Part shown: piece after piece, positions 1-11,868 of the stretch | Layout of the letters: each line of letters begins with the position of its first letter | Numbering within the stretch: the stretch's first letter is position 1 | Assembly: GCF_026914185.1 (NCBI RefSeq) | Contig: NC_070560.1 | Coordinates: forward strand, 5,137,501 to 5,201,500 | Direction: 5' to 3' | Origin: Puccinia triticina | Lineage: Eukaryota; Basidiomycota; Pucciniomycetes; Pucciniales; Pucciniaceae | DNA: 64,000 bases | Program-made: the position numbers and the translations under genes | The notes under the pieces: model-generated | Databases searched by the model: none | What the model was told of the DNA's origin: nothing | Seen by the model: the letters and a program-made list of their open reading frames with translations, nothing else

Positions 1-100
1 AATTCTTACTTGGGGGTGGTGTTGGTGGAGCTTCTCGAGTGGCATTGGGTTCGGCTGGTAAGGGAGCTGGATGAGGAGTGTTTGGGGTCTCGGTATTCAT
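1..100 (-). CDS. Possible N-terminal exon of an unknown gene, cut by the window edge
   Basis: Reading leftward from an ATG at 100, an open frame of about 30 codons is rich in Pro, Thr and Ala and reaches a donor-like GTAAGA at positions 9 to 4. A Pro/Thr-rich start followed by a splice donor would fit either a host gene or a retrotransposon gag. No domain can be recognised in so short a piece. The rest of the gene, if real, lies outside the window. Confidence 0.3.
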   Translation of the reverse strand, partial: MNTETPNTPHPAPLPAEPNATREAPPTPPPSKN

Positions 101-761
101 TGTTTTTGTGTGTTGATATGTAAGGAGGATAGGTTGGGAGAATTGATGGAGTTGATTAAATGACGCTTGTGATGTGGAGAAATTATGGGAGGTGGGGGGA
201 AGAGACAAGAACCATTGAAAAGTGCGTGCTTATATATTCTCATTGGAAGCAGGTGACGCATCAACAAAAAGGGTTGTGTACAACCACAATCTATTTGACT
301 CGATCTTCAATCTACATAGGTCTGAGAGACCATCTTCTAGGTTAATTAATCCCCTTGTAGACAAAGGAATACATAATCAACTGTTCATTATTTATCAGCA
401 GGGAGCACCACCAGCTGATTTCATCAAGAAACACACTTTGTCATACGTTAAGAATCATGAAGGGCATAGATATGCATTCAGGTCCTAGCACCCAAGTTTG
501 TCTTTCCCTCTCCAAATAAACCCAGGGGGAATTATCATATGTAATATGGATTCACTCTTTTCTGCATACGAAATAACTCTCAAACAAACAGGTATCACAA
601 TGGTCACAAGTGTAGATGAAGGATTGGTTGTTTTTGACTTAAACCCCACTTCATCTACATATAAGTTGCAATTGGACTTATCTTGATCATAAGTTCTCTC
701 TGTTGCGCTAGAAACCCCTGGCAGAGGGCTTAGTTGTGATACAACTTGTAGGTCTGCCCTG
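101..761. other. Non-coding stretch with an 11-bp inverted repeat
   Basis: No convincing gene is seen; the short open frames lack codon bias and motifs. Positions 611-621 and 649-659 form a perfect 11-bp inverted repeat (arm TGTAGATGAAG) with a 27-base loop. The left 36-bp palindrome follows directly. Confidence 0.5.
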
Positions 762-797
762 TGTCACCAAAACGTACGCGCGTACGTTTTGGTGACA
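762..797. repeat. Perfect 36-bp palindrome, left copy
   Basis: The arm TGTCACCAAAACGTACG is followed by CG and the exact reverse complement of the arm, so all 36 bases are self-complementary. Symmetry stops exactly at the ends. An identical copy sits at 8092-8127. The flanks of the two copies are unrelated and no target duplication is visible. Confidence 0.97.
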
Positions 798-1029
798 TTG
801 ACCTGGTGATTGCAGATCCCACATTCTTCACGGGATCTACGCTTTGCACAGGAATCGGCATCACAATCCGGTTCCAAAATACCAGAATCTATTTCAAGTA
901 TCTCCAGCCTCCAGATTATCAAAATGAAGTACAATTGGAGAAAACATCTTTTAGAAGGATACCACCGTTAGAAAAGAAAAGAAACAGCCAACACAAAATC
1001 ACCTGCCCCCCAAAAACCATCATTTTTGA

Positions 1030-2758
1030 TTAATCGACATGCATTCCTCCGCTAGCGCCTGGGACACCTCCCACCTGGTCATCATTCCGTTCTTCAGATT
1101 GAACTCGTTTCTGACCACGGCTTGTCACTCCTCCGTCTGATGGACCACTGGAGCCGGTGTGATTACCCCTTTGGCAAATCTGAGTCAAGCCTTGAGCGAT
1201 CTGTGCAATGTTGACTTCCGGAATTTTTGAAAGAGTATCCTGCTCGAATTTACTCAGACCGTTCCAGAACCCTTGATCATAGCAATCTTTTGGCCAATCA
1301 CGTGCAACGCCAATAGCTCCACCAACAGTCTTCGCGTGGTTACGTGCCGAACGTGCATACATCTTCTTGTTTGTCTCGATTGTTTTGTGATGGGTAGCTT
1401 GGGCTTGCACCATTCGATCGAGATTGTGGAGGATTTCTGTGAGATGAACACTACGCCAAGCTGGAAATACACTAATAGGATTCGCGCCGTCCGGTCCGTC
1501 TTCAATATCCGAGTGGCACCTCTTGTCCTCCAGCACTACCGCCAGTTGGGGAAGATTATGAAAGACTTTATCACCCATCTTACATCGTTGCTCCTTGATC
1601 TGTTGCAGTGCAAAACAAATTATCAACTTGTGTTACTGGTTCAGAAAAACGGGTTGAGCAGGAGACACCGCACTTACATTCTTGCGCCACCTCTGATATT
1701 GTGCCTTGGTTGATTTCTTTGACTTGATATCATCGTACTGGGTAACATCCATATCTCCGTACTGTTGAATCTCTCGCGATTTAGTTTCAAGCCAACGTTT
1801 AATGATAGCTGCCACCTGTCCAGTCTCCTCCTCACTGATTTTCATTGATCGTCCAAGCCATTCCACAGATTTCTTTCCCATCACTTCAATAACCGCAGAG
1901 TTCCAAGTCGAATCCTCGTCACAGGGAACGTTCCATTCAAACGTGAATCTCGAGATTCCAGCTAAGGCTAGCGCTCGCTCAACATCCCCCTTTGTTTGGA
2001 GACTGTTTGGCTTTCCACCTCCTAGATCACCTTTCCTTGGAGCCGGATGGAATGTTGGAAGTGGGATATTCTTACGTATCTCCTTCTCGGCCTGTGCCAC
2101 ATAGAAGTCTTGCTCCGCTAGAGATTTGGCCGAGAGACTGGAACGCAACCTATCGAGTTGTTCAATTATCATTTTGGATCGCCTGTCTACCCAGTAAAGA
2201 GCCTCTAATTCTTCTGTGGTCGGCGATGAAGGATAGTCTTGCGGTTTTACTGGTCCTCCAAGGAAAAATTTGATAAAATGTTGGATCCCACGAGAATACT
2301 TGTCGCAATGCTCATTGAGAGCTTCCTTCCAAGCAATTCCTCGGGCTCGGCGCTCCCCACGGATTCGAATCCCATTCTCCTCCACATGAGCTCTTGCCCC
2401 TCTGGCATTCTCAACAACAAAATGGGGATCCAGTCGGGGTCGTTCCGTGACGCTGTCAGTGTTCAACAATCCTGCAGGGTGCGAACCTAGCCGATGAAAG
2501 CCCGAATCAAAATCAATTTAAAAATGATAATTAAATTTTTCTTGTGATTTCTAACTCACCAGAAGGAGCTGAGCTACCAGAAGATCTATTACGGTTGGCT
2601 TCGTCAGTGATGTTAGGTAGGATGCTGTCGATGACCTTTGATATCCAGCTGTGTTTGTCTTGACCATTTCCCCCACCTTGCGGTCCAGTCTGTCCTCCAG
2701 CTTGATCAGCATTTCCGTTACCTCCGTCGGCGTCAACTTCCTGAGGCTCATGATCCAT
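1030..2758 (-). CDS. Three-exon gene of unknown function beside a Tnp2 transposase
   Basis: The start is the ATG at 2758. Two clean introns, 2487-2559 (GTGAGT...TAG) and 1600-1677 (GTAAGT...CAG), join exons of 199, 809 and 570 bases into one open frame of 525 residues ending at 1030. The N-terminus is Gly/Gln/Asp-rich and low in complexity. The middle is charged and probably helical, and the C-terminus is again Gly/Ser-rich. No catalytic domain is recognised. It lies head-to-tail with the Tnp2 gene upstream on the same strand, about 330 bases apart, so it may be the second, TNPA-like DNA-binding gene of a two-gene CACTA-like element; that role is inference. Unlike its neighbours it shows no nonsense codon. 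The 330-base gap is AT-rich and could hold its promoter. Confidence 0.6.
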
Positions 2759-3088
2759 TGATGTAGCTGAATCTCAATTTGAAGATGAAATATTGCAAAC
2801 AGATGTTTTGAATTTTGATCGAGAATATTTATGGTTTCTCAAGAAGGAGACAGAGACGAGTGTAGAGTGATCTAAAAATCAATAAGCAAGGAACATGGTC
2901 TTGGGTTCAGAGTAACTTCAGAATAATATATAGAGGACACTGTGTTGCTTCTCGGATCAGAAACAGAAGATCTGGTATCATTGATATACCAAGCTGAAAG
3001 GGAAAGCACCCCTTATTCAAGCAAAACATCCAAGCAAACATATATATAAAGTTTGTACATATGAGAATAAAAAACATCCAAATAGATC

Positions 3089-6000
3089 TTACATCTCAAG
3101 ACCTTCCCATCCCTGGACAAACAATCTGTCAGATAACGTCCAAAAAAACCGTATCACATGAGAATGACTTACCACCGTGCCCAATCCAACAGCTGTGATG
3201 GTCTCGCTTAAAATTCCAAAAGTTCCTGCAGGGTTCTTCAGGACAGCCACATGTCCAACAATTTTCTCCTCCTCCACAATCACTGCAACTTCAAACTCAT
3301 CTCGAACCAATCGGCAATTGAGGTCCGGATAATCGTTGTAGGGATCATCAGTTTTGTTCAGTTCCTTGAAAGGAAGAACAATAATCCATGTTTTCCCAGG
3401 TGTTTGAATTGAGCGGAATATGTTCTTGATGGTTCCAAACCGTTGGTCAGGGCCAAAGAAAAACTCAATATAAGAATTTCCAAGATGGTGATTTGCTGTG
3501 CTGAAGTTCTTTCCTTTGATTGTTATCATAATTTCACTTGATACCGTTGGATCAAGCTCCATGGGATTTGCACAAAGCCTTCCCTTAGATTTCTCTTTCC
3601 CCGCAATAGCTCGTTTCCACTTTGTCATCATTTGTGATTCAAGATGTAAAGTGGGTTTTTTCTTCTTCTTCGCATTGTCTGTTCCCAACAAACCGCCTTT
3701 CTTTGCTTCTTTGCCACGGATAACAAGTTGGAGGGTGGAGTTTATGTGCCATTCCTTCAACAATGTTTTTGGGATCTCGGCTGATCTCCAGAAAAAAAAA
3801 GACCTTATCAGCTGGTAATGATCTAAACAGAATTTAAATAAAACACAGACTGACATGGGTGGTGATTTGTTGGTAATCTTTGGAGAATTCCATTAACCCG
3901 TTCTTGCGCCCACGCTGCTGTTGATCTAGGGGGACCAAACCTCTGTATGACATCAGAATAGTGCTGTGTCAGATGCAGGTTTGGCTTTGTTGATTCTTCC
4001 GGCCATCCTCGATGGAGGCATTTGCGGTATTTCACTATCAAATCATCAAGCTCTGGGAGATGTTGGGGATTGATCTTTGGCAAGGTGAGGAAATGTGAAA
4101 TCTTGGAAAGAAGAGTCGTAGATTCCAGCAAAATTTCAACTCGTTCCTTTTCCTCTTCCGTTGCACACTCTGAATAAGTTTTCTTCCAGACAGGAATCAA
4201 TGCAATCGTGTAGTAAACTTTGTAGAGAATAAGCCACTCAGCAGCCTTTAGCGAGCCATGACTTGCTGATCCTAAATTATGTGGAACCCGGTCAATCCAA
4301 GATGGGATTGTGGTGTGAATGAGTGTTTGTCGAACCACCTCAAGTTCATGAGGCCTTAGTCAATGTGAGATAGCACCGTCTCTTCCCAGTGGTGTCAACG
4401 ATTTGTTTCTCTTCGGTCCCCTCTCAGTGCAATCACTATTCCGGTCATCTTCTGAGTGTTCAGTATCTGCACTCTCGTCACATTCATTGTAAATCGTCTG
4501 TTTTTGAACTCGGAAATTGTAAGAGTGGCTTCTTGGGGTGCTCTCAGAGCCAGTTTGCGAGGAGGCTTGAGACTGAGATTTAGAATCAGCTTGATTTGCC
4601 CGCTGTTTCCCCTTGAGGGAAGGGTTGTTTTGAGATGTTTTTCCTCTCTTAGGTGGCCTTAGTTCTGAAGTTGGATCATCTGGCTCTTCACTGCGCCTCC
4701 GCTTCTCTGTCTTCTTTGGTTCACTTGGAAAAAGATCAGTGAATGGAAGCGCCGTAAAGTGGGCATCCATCTGCCACTCCTCCTCCTTCTCCTGAGTTGA
4801 CTTGAGTTGTTTGGCTGCCGAAGGCAGGTACAAGAAACGCATGCTGTGATCTTTTAATTCACCAAGAATCAGAGCGTGCATAAGCTCAATAGAGCAATAT
4901 TCGACTGGACGCCAGTAGGGGAGTTCATTTAGAACACTCCATCTTGCACCGTGTTTCTTCATGAATTTCTTCCGAGCCTGGTAGCTATCGAGTGCAAACC
5001 ACGCTTTTGCATGGAGTAGATGTTGCTCGTTGGATCGTGCAGGGAACTTTGACGGGTCTGTTTCTTCAATATCCTTCTTATCCATTAGACAAAAGGAGCA
5101 GAATAAGGTTGCTGCGTGACTTCCAAAACCAGCTGTTTTGCGGAGTGCCGGAAGGTCTGCAATAAGGGGGAAAATTGCGGCACGGATGATCCTGCCTTCT
5201 GGATGTGATGCTGTAGATTCAAAACGAACACCCTTCCAAAATGACAGCAGCTCCTTGACTAAGGGTGACAATAGATGGTTCAATTGATCAAGGCTAGGCT
5301 CCTTAGGTCCTGGGATCACACCAAAAAGGAATATGTTCTCGATCTTGTAGCGTTGACTGGGCGGAAGATTCAAGCATATCAAAGTAGTTGCACCAACAGA
5401 ATTATGGGAACCTAGGCTTGATGATCCTTCAGCGTTGAACCAGTCGAGATAAAGGCTGAATACAAGGTTCCCAGAAGTCTTGGTGAAGATCCCATCACCC
5501 TCTTCAGTGGCAGGAAACTCCTGCCACACGGTTCCATCCCACACATCCTCCATCATTTGATCAGAGCTCTGAGATCAAGCACTCAGGCTGGTATCTAGTA
5601 GATTCTCAAAGTGCGATTCAGAAAGTCGTGCCTTGAGCCAAGTCTCTAGTTTGACATAGCTGAATGTGCGCAATGGCTTTAGTTTATTGTTTCGATTTGG
5701 CTTTAGAAGATCATGATCACATCTAGGTTGCAGTTCATTTTCTTTCGCCCACTTGCAAAATCTCTGATAAGATGATAGGAATGGCTGATTGCATTTTTTT
5801 GGGCAGAGTTTTGTCTTGTCGTCTAGTGGGTACAAAGCAAAGCACTTTTGACAGCACACTTGTGTAGTCATACTAGGGTTAAGTCCGAGGCGGTTAAAAA
5901 CGGCTTCGCGGGTATGGGGTATCTGTTCCACAATTCTGGATGCGTCAAGTGTCCTATCGGTACTACTCCAGATATTTGAGAGCAAAATAGCATTTTCACG

Positions 6001-6457
6001 AGCTGCCCGAAGAAAATCAGCTGCACCTGACTTGCTGAGACGGTTTCTTAGTACGGACTCCGCCATTTGCAGCATAACTTGTTTGCAGAAATCTTCCTCT
6101 AGGAACAGAGGATGTGCACTGGCTCCGGAATTTTGACACAGGACCATGTTAGAGTGAGATGGTTCCTTCTCAGTGAAGAATTTTGAACACAACAGAAGAC
6201 CTCATTATCAGTACCACTGATCAAATGGATTGGGATTTATGTCGGCTTACGTGTGATGTGCTACCTGTGAGAAGCGGAGGAGGAACTACTGATGACACCT
6301 TCAATTGTAACTGTGATTCCTTACTTTGGTGCTCTCGATAAGCAACCCTAGAGAGTACTCTTCCTGGAACCACGCCAATACCTTCTTCTTCATGCTGGGT
6401 TGCATAGCATCCATGAGATTTACAATGACATACGTAGGTAGGATGAATGTTATTCAT
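3089..6457 (-). pseudogene. Tnp2/Transposase_21 (CACTA-like) transposase, interrupted by two TGA codons
   Basis: Exon 1 starts at the ATG at 6457 and carries a Cys/His cluster (CHC...C...H) typical of the N-terminal zinc-binding part of basidiomycete Tnp2 proteins. An 82-base intron (6169-6250) follows. Exon 2 has the family hallmarks: DWFN, a CLNLPP segment, GVIPGPKEPSLDQLNHLL, a Cys-rich stretch after HAATLFCSFC, then PSWIDRVPHNLG and LKAAEW. A further exon (about 3165-3800) and a short last exon ending TAA at 3089 complete the C-terminal domain. The same frame is broken by TGA at 5575-5577 and 4360-4362; reading through both restores family-like sequence, so each probably replaced an Arg codon (CGA). 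In the family, this enzyme cuts and joins transposon ends. This copy is probably inactive unless the stops are recoded. Confidence 0.8.
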
Positions 6458-7022
6458 AGGATCAGATAATTAAGGCAAAAGAAATGATGAGAAATCGGTG
6501 TTGGAAGGTTAGATAGCCAGACGGAGGTGTTAAGCTGTGAGGTCCCCCTTCCTTACCAACATATATTATCCCACAAATTTACTGAGTACAATTTGCTGTG
6601 ACATTTCAACAAGGCATCACGTGATCGATGCAGCCTCATCACATCATCTCCTTTATTCTTCTTTGAACCATATTTTCTTGTCCAAATACACAGCAAGACA
6701 CTGCTTTCTGCATTGCAGGGGAATAAGAAGGACAGATTTGACACACTGATCTGATGGTGTGATTCTTAAAATTCTCACATACTGACTAACTTCAATCAAC
6801 CCACATGCAAGTTTTCTCAATTACTCATGCCCGTGTAAAATCCCAGAGGATGACTTGCTTTTGAATGGTTCACTTTGCAGAAAGATAAACGGAATATTTT
6901 GGCACCAGAAAAACTTAATTAAATCTGACCTTAAATAGCCACAACTCATTAGCATTTATGCCAATTATTTCATCATCGTCCTCTTCTCAACCAAAGCTGT
7001 TCAAACTTGCCAAATTTTGACA
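6458..7022. other. Intergenic, no gene recognised
   Basis: AT-rich sequence upstream of the Tnp2 gene. The overlapping short frames on both strands lack motifs. It may hold divergent promoters for the Tnp2 gene and the plus-strand frame starting at 7023. Confidence 0.5.
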
Positions 7023-7313
7023 ATGCCCACCACATTCTGTTTCAATCAAAATCAACTGAAGTGGATTAAATCTATGCAAGATAGGATAGATGGTTTTGTA
7101 GAGAGTATCGAACTTCCCCTTTCCGGTGAACCCACCCACACCAGCGTCCAAGAGAGATTATCCCGTGACTGGATCAATTGGAATCACTGTGTTCAACTCC
7201 AATGCAAGTTGGTTGCGGATTCTCACGACCATAAGATCCCTTCCTGGTCTGTCCCCAACGTTCACGCAACTTGGATGGCCAGAAGAAACCGATTAGGAAG
7301 AGGTATGGACTGA
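7023..7313 (+). CDS. Hypothetical exon, unknown function
   Basis: From the ATG at 7023 a 96-codon frame runs to 7313. Its composition (amphipathic, Trp- and Gln-rich, with an SRDWINWNH segment) looks coding rather than random. A donor-like GTATGG follows an AGGAAGAG context near 7302, so it may be the first exon of a longer plus-strand gene, perhaps the one read at 8351-9492, but I cannot trace an exon between them. No domain is recognised. Confidence 0.35.
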   Translation: MPTTFCFNQNQLKWIKSMQDRIDGFVESIELPLSGEPTHTSVQERLSRDWINWNHCVQLQCKLVADSHDHKIPSWSVPNVHATWMARRNRLGRGMD

Positions 7314-8091
7314 TTATTGATTCACCTAAGCATCAGAAACCATAACTCACTTGGGCACTCTATGTCAGGGCCACTCAATTTTACCAGCAGTTGTGAAACC
7401 CCCAATGCACCGTTGTCTGCTTCTGATTAACTATATGCTTGCTAAATATCTGGGTAACTTTGCACCAAGGTACAGTCTTAGCCAACCAATTCAATACACA
7501 CCCACAAATTGCTGTTTTGTGCTAAAAAAACCTCCATTATTTTGGTCTAGATCCGGAATATTGAAATGTGTTACTGGGTTTGAACTTTGAAGGGTTGTAC
7601 AACCATGTTTACCATAGTGAAAGAATCTGTTGGGAAAAGGAGGCAGTTGGCAAAACTTCAGATCAAACATCACATTTTTCTTGAACTTCTGTTGTTGTCT
7701 CCCCCTATTACATTTATTTGGGGAAGCACTCCAAAATCAAGATCATGCACGTAAAAACTGTCAGATCAACAGAAATATTGAAGTGCCTAGATAAGTTCCA
7801 CCTCCCTTGATGTGATTCAATTGGGTCCAATCCGTCTGAGTTTGATGGTATCAAGCAAATTCTGTGTCGGATTTGTGAGTTTAAACCAAAAATGCTTTGG
7901 ACCTGAATGGGCTCCCTCCCAAAATTTAGTTTATCCAATTACATCAAATTGTGGCCTGTCAAGCATCTCGTCTCTTGTTTGCAGGTGAGTCATAGGAAAA
8001 GGTGTATATTGGGTCTGAAAGTGGTGGGTGATTACATGTCACACTAAAGTCAGCCTTGTGTTCCGAGTCAGCGGGTGGGCATCCTTCACAT
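7314..8091. other. Intergenic, nothing recognised
   Basis: No frame here has family motifs or convincing splice structure. The stretch ends at the right-hand 36-bp palindrome. Confidence 0.45.
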
Positions 8092-8127
8092 TGTCACCAA
8101 AACGTACGCGCGTACGTTTTGGTGACA
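8092..8127. repeat. Perfect 36-bp palindrome, right copy
   Basis: Identical base for base to 762-797, 7,330 bases downstream. It too is perfectly self-complementary and its symmetry ends exactly at 36 bases. Both copies read in one frame as SPKRTRVRFGD, but this is a property of the palindrome and not evidence of a gene. Confidence 0.97.
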
Positions 8128-8350
8128 TCAACGTACTCATCCACCTCTGCCAAACACTTTACATAATAAATCTTATGTATGTATTTCTGGGCCATTCATG
8201 CAATGCTGCCCAGAATTAAGAACCCCTTTGAGATTCTGAACACAAAGGGATGAGATCAACACTTCTTGCTCACCCAGATCCGAATGATTTTGTATAAGAG
8301 GACCACGTTATGTGACTTCCCCCCCCCAACAACTCGCTCAAAATCCCACA

Positions 8351-9492
8351 ATGAAGACTTTAACTCACTCTCACTTCACCGGTCACACTCCTCCAACCAA
8401 CACCTGTAAAGTTAATAGTATCTATTCCACTGTACTCCCAAAGTCAACTTCACCTTTGTGTCGGAGTATTGCTGCATTTACCCGCACATTGCTAGACTTG
8501 AACACCAAATCTTCAGAAGCCTGGAGGATTTGTCCATCCCCTCAAGATTACCAGACTGGCTGCAGCCTTCCACACTCAATCTTGATTCATCCGATATCTC
8601 ACATTCCAGAAAGTGCATCCTCCCTCAAAAGCGAGAAGATCCCCGAAGTTTTCTGAGTTCTATATCTTCAAGATGTTGCAGCATCTGGATTTCCCGGAGC
8701 AACCTTTGCTTGGCAATATCCTTGGGACTCACCCTGGAACCAGTCTATTGCCCAATTTATTCTCAAGCACTGGAGACACGCCCACCAATACGGGGTTTTC
8801 AAGAGATTCTACATCGATCCTAGCGAAGCTTCAAACCAAGAACTCCACATGGGTACCTTACACCGCTGGTTCCTTGGAAGAGCCGAAGGTCTTAGGCTTG
8901 GAAGGTTTTCCCCTATCCGCCAAAATAACAAGAAACAATCAGAGTTGAAATCCAAGTTGCGAAGCCAGGTAGGGGATATGCTTTTCTCACTCATCCTCAT
9001 TCACTCATACTAATTCTGTACCCAAATCCAATTTTCTAGCTTCAGAAACACCGCCAACAGACACTGTCCAACCTCGACATATCAACTGAAACAAAGGAGT
9101 TATTTGATGACATCAAATGCACTTCTGAAACCGAACGCCTACAGGACAAGTCGCTCATCAAAGTTCCACTGTCATGGAGGTCTTCTGAATTCAACAGCCT
9201 TGCTCAGCAACTTGACAAAATCCATATCCACAAGAAAACGAACACCAAAGGCCCCAAATATGTACACAGTTATACAATCAAAAACCGGTGTTCAGTTCCT
9301 ATGTTGTCCACTCCTCCCAAATTTTCTGACGTGCCCATAAATTTACCAATCAACTGCTACTCACCCAAATACATCAATACACTATCCAAGACACCTAAAC
9401 TCCTCCTTAACCCTCGGCCTCCAATTGACTTCTCCAAACTCTTAGAGATCACTCATAAATTGTGTAAGTTGATAACTCTTCATTTCATCTAG
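8351..9492 (+). pseudogene. Two-exon gene of unknown function with one in-frame TGA
   Basis: Starting from the ATG at 8351, a frame runs to a TGA at 8654-8656 and then stays open to 8968, where the sequence is rich in Trp, His and Arg and clearly protein-like. A 72-base intron (8969-9040, GTAGGG...TAG) leads to exon 2, which is open to 9490. The protein is basic in the middle and Pro/Ser/Lys-rich at the end. No known domain is recognised. The TGA could be a former Arg CGA. The gene converges tail-to-tail with the SNF2 gene and the two overlap by a few bases near 9485-9492. Its position among decayed transposon genes suggests transposon cargo, but that is inference. Confidence 0.5.
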
Positions 9493-11868
9493 ATAATTTA
9501 CTCATCAATAACTGAGCAGACTGGTACTCTTCATCACCACCGGAAGGAACACTTAGCCTAGACACCAGATCAGCTAGTTAGTGCACGTCCTGAAACATGG
9601 TTTCCCTTAGATTCAAGGCAACAGACAAATTTGAGAAATACTTACGTTGCCAGTTCTCCTTTCCTTCTCTGTATCTGATGTATATTCATCTCTAGTGTGC
9701 CATGTACATAGTACCTATATACATTTACTGGGTTCACCTGCCCTAGACGGTATAGACGGTCCACCACCTGTGCCTCCATGGCCAGATTCCAGCTTGGTTC
9801 CTTCAAAAATACAAACCTATTTCAGATCTCCATAAATAAGGCTTTTGGCTCTCTTACACTCACCATGATATAAACATTTTCTGCACATCTTAAATCTATC
9901 CCCACTCCAGCCGCTCCAATTGAACCAAGAAGCACATTGCACTCAGAGCTACACCGAAAAAGAGCCAGTGTGAGATGCTCATCTTCCCAGTAAGCCATGT
10001 GGATTGAATGCTGTTTGCTTGAAGGCCGTTTTCAATTCTTCCAAAAATATACAATGTTTGTTGTCAGTAGATGAAATCAAAGGTGTATTAGCTTGAGATT
10101 AAAAAAACGTCCAGCTCACATCCTTAAGAATCCAACATAGTTTGAGAATACCACAGACTTTGGTTTCCTTGCTTGACTTCCTTGATGTGCCAATACGTTG
10201 AGTTTATTGATCAGGTGAACCGCCTTTGCTGAGTGATTCCATTCCCATTCCCCGTTAAATTCAACCTCTTCCCTTGCAAAAAGTGGATGATTACAAAATT
10301 GTCAAATCATTGTAAGTTGCCGGAAGAATTCACCAAAATCCCAAACATCTGCCGAGGTTCTTAATCGCCCAAAACTCTCCACAAAAGTCTGATGGAGGTC
10401 TTGTGATACTTTCTCCCAGTCAGAACTGAGATGTACGACCACAGCACGTTCCGTCTTTGGTGGCAAATTCAATAAGACCTCCTTTGTCCTCCTCAAGCAT
10501 ATTCCGTCCATAAGCCTGTTTAGAGATCTGATAGCGTGGCTTGACCCAACATTTATGTTAGGTATTAGGAAATTCTTCCATATCCATTCGTTACTCCATG
10601 GTTGTATCTTCAACAGTTCAAAAAGGCTTTGTATGTCGGTCAAGCGGTTCTGCAGGGGAGTCCCAGATAGACACAAGAAAAACTTTGCATTGAGACGTTG
10701 AATAAGCTGTGTCCTTGTTGCACTTTGGTTCCTGATCATACTACATGTTATACATAATTAGCATCTTCATATTGCTTCCCTTGAGAGAGTTTGCCTCTTG
10801 TACTTACTGAGCTTCGTCTAAGACTATCCTGAACCAGCAGATATTCAGAGATTCAATCATTGGTGCACTTGTTGAGGTGTTCGATGTTCGGCCAATCATG
10901 TCATATGTTGTCAGCACAACCATGGAAGAAAGTAGCTCCTTTTTTGTAACGCCTCCTCGATTTCTCCCATGGAAGAGACAGTAGGGTATTGTATTTGCAT
11001 GAAAATGGATTCGGATCTCGTTTTCCCAGTTTGATAGGGTCGCCAGAGGACATATGATAAGGGTAGCAGCAGACATCAATTGTGTACTGTCAAGGGAAGA
11101 CCTCTGAAAGCTGAGGGCTGATTGGCTAGTCGCTAGAATGAACATCAATGCCATCAACGTCTTTCCAAGCCCCATATCATCTGCAAGTATTGACCCTCGT
11201 GGTTTTCCACCTTCACTACTAGCCACCGGTTCATTCCAATCTTCAACACTGTCCCTGATCCAGTCGTTGTCGGAGTGGTGCCAGAGTTCTGAAATCATGT
11301 TTTCGCTAGATTTGTTCTTCTTGAGAAACCAAAGGGCACTCAGTTGGTGATCTTTTAATATTGTGCGACACTTTGCAAGGTATGGGCGGAGACTTATGTT
11401 ATTGTCAGATTCTGGAAGTTGATGATTGGCAGATGTCAGGTGTGGTATATTAAAGAAAAGGGTTTGGTCGTAGTTCCAAATTGACAGCAGCTCAATTCCT
11501 GCGCTAGAAAATGAAGAAAGAACCGTTTGAACATCCTTGGACCGACTAAAAACACATCCCCGCAGTTGAGAAAGTGTTGCATTCTTTGCGACCACAAATG
11601 CTTGAAGTTTTATTAAAGACTGGTCTGTAGTAGAAAACTTTTCTTCGGTGATCCGAGTGGAACAGCCTCCAATGGGTCCCAACAACTGTCCAATAAACCT
11701 GCTTTCAATCTCGCTGAGATCCCCAAACAAAAGACTTTCAGAACCTAACAGATGGACTTGGTGGTTCCCCCGCTGAAGGAAAGCAACCTGGGGAACATCG
11801 GGCGGATAGATTGTTGATCTTGAGGAAAATGGAATAAGGATTTGACCAAGGCAGAAAACATCAGCCAT
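9485..11868 (-). pseudogene. SNF2-family DNA-dependent ATPase without RING finger, disrupted
   Basis: Five exons can be traced: 11868-10808, 10740-10121, 10037-9864, 9800-9646 and 9557-9485, with introns of 67, 82, 63 and 88 bases. Motif I is DDMGLGKT. Splicing 10741-10807 creates a DEAH box, since the unspliced frame reads DEAQ. SGTPLQNR is motif III. Motif V reads SIGAAGVGID, and motif VI lies near DRLYRLGQ. Order and spacing match Rad5/Rad16/HLTF-type SNF2 ATPases, which remodel chromatin or DNA-protein complexes, but no RING finger lies between the two RecA lobes. Two lesions are present: TGA at 10302-10304 inside a conserved QFCNHPLF context, and a frameshift at about 9975-9990 between GKMSIS and the motif V frame. 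An acceptor-like CAG at 11905 hints at an extra upstream exon. Confidence 0.82.

Noticed and set aside
761..1033. Open frame beginning in the left palindrome (SPKRTRVRFGD...)
   Set aside because: The same peptide appears at the right palindrome only because the DNA is identical. Downstream sequence is unrelated and shows no coding character.
762..8127. The palindromes as terminal inverted repeats of one 7.3-kb transposon
   Set aside because: No inverted similarity extends beyond the 36 bases and no target duplication is visible, so I report the bracketing without claiming it as an element.
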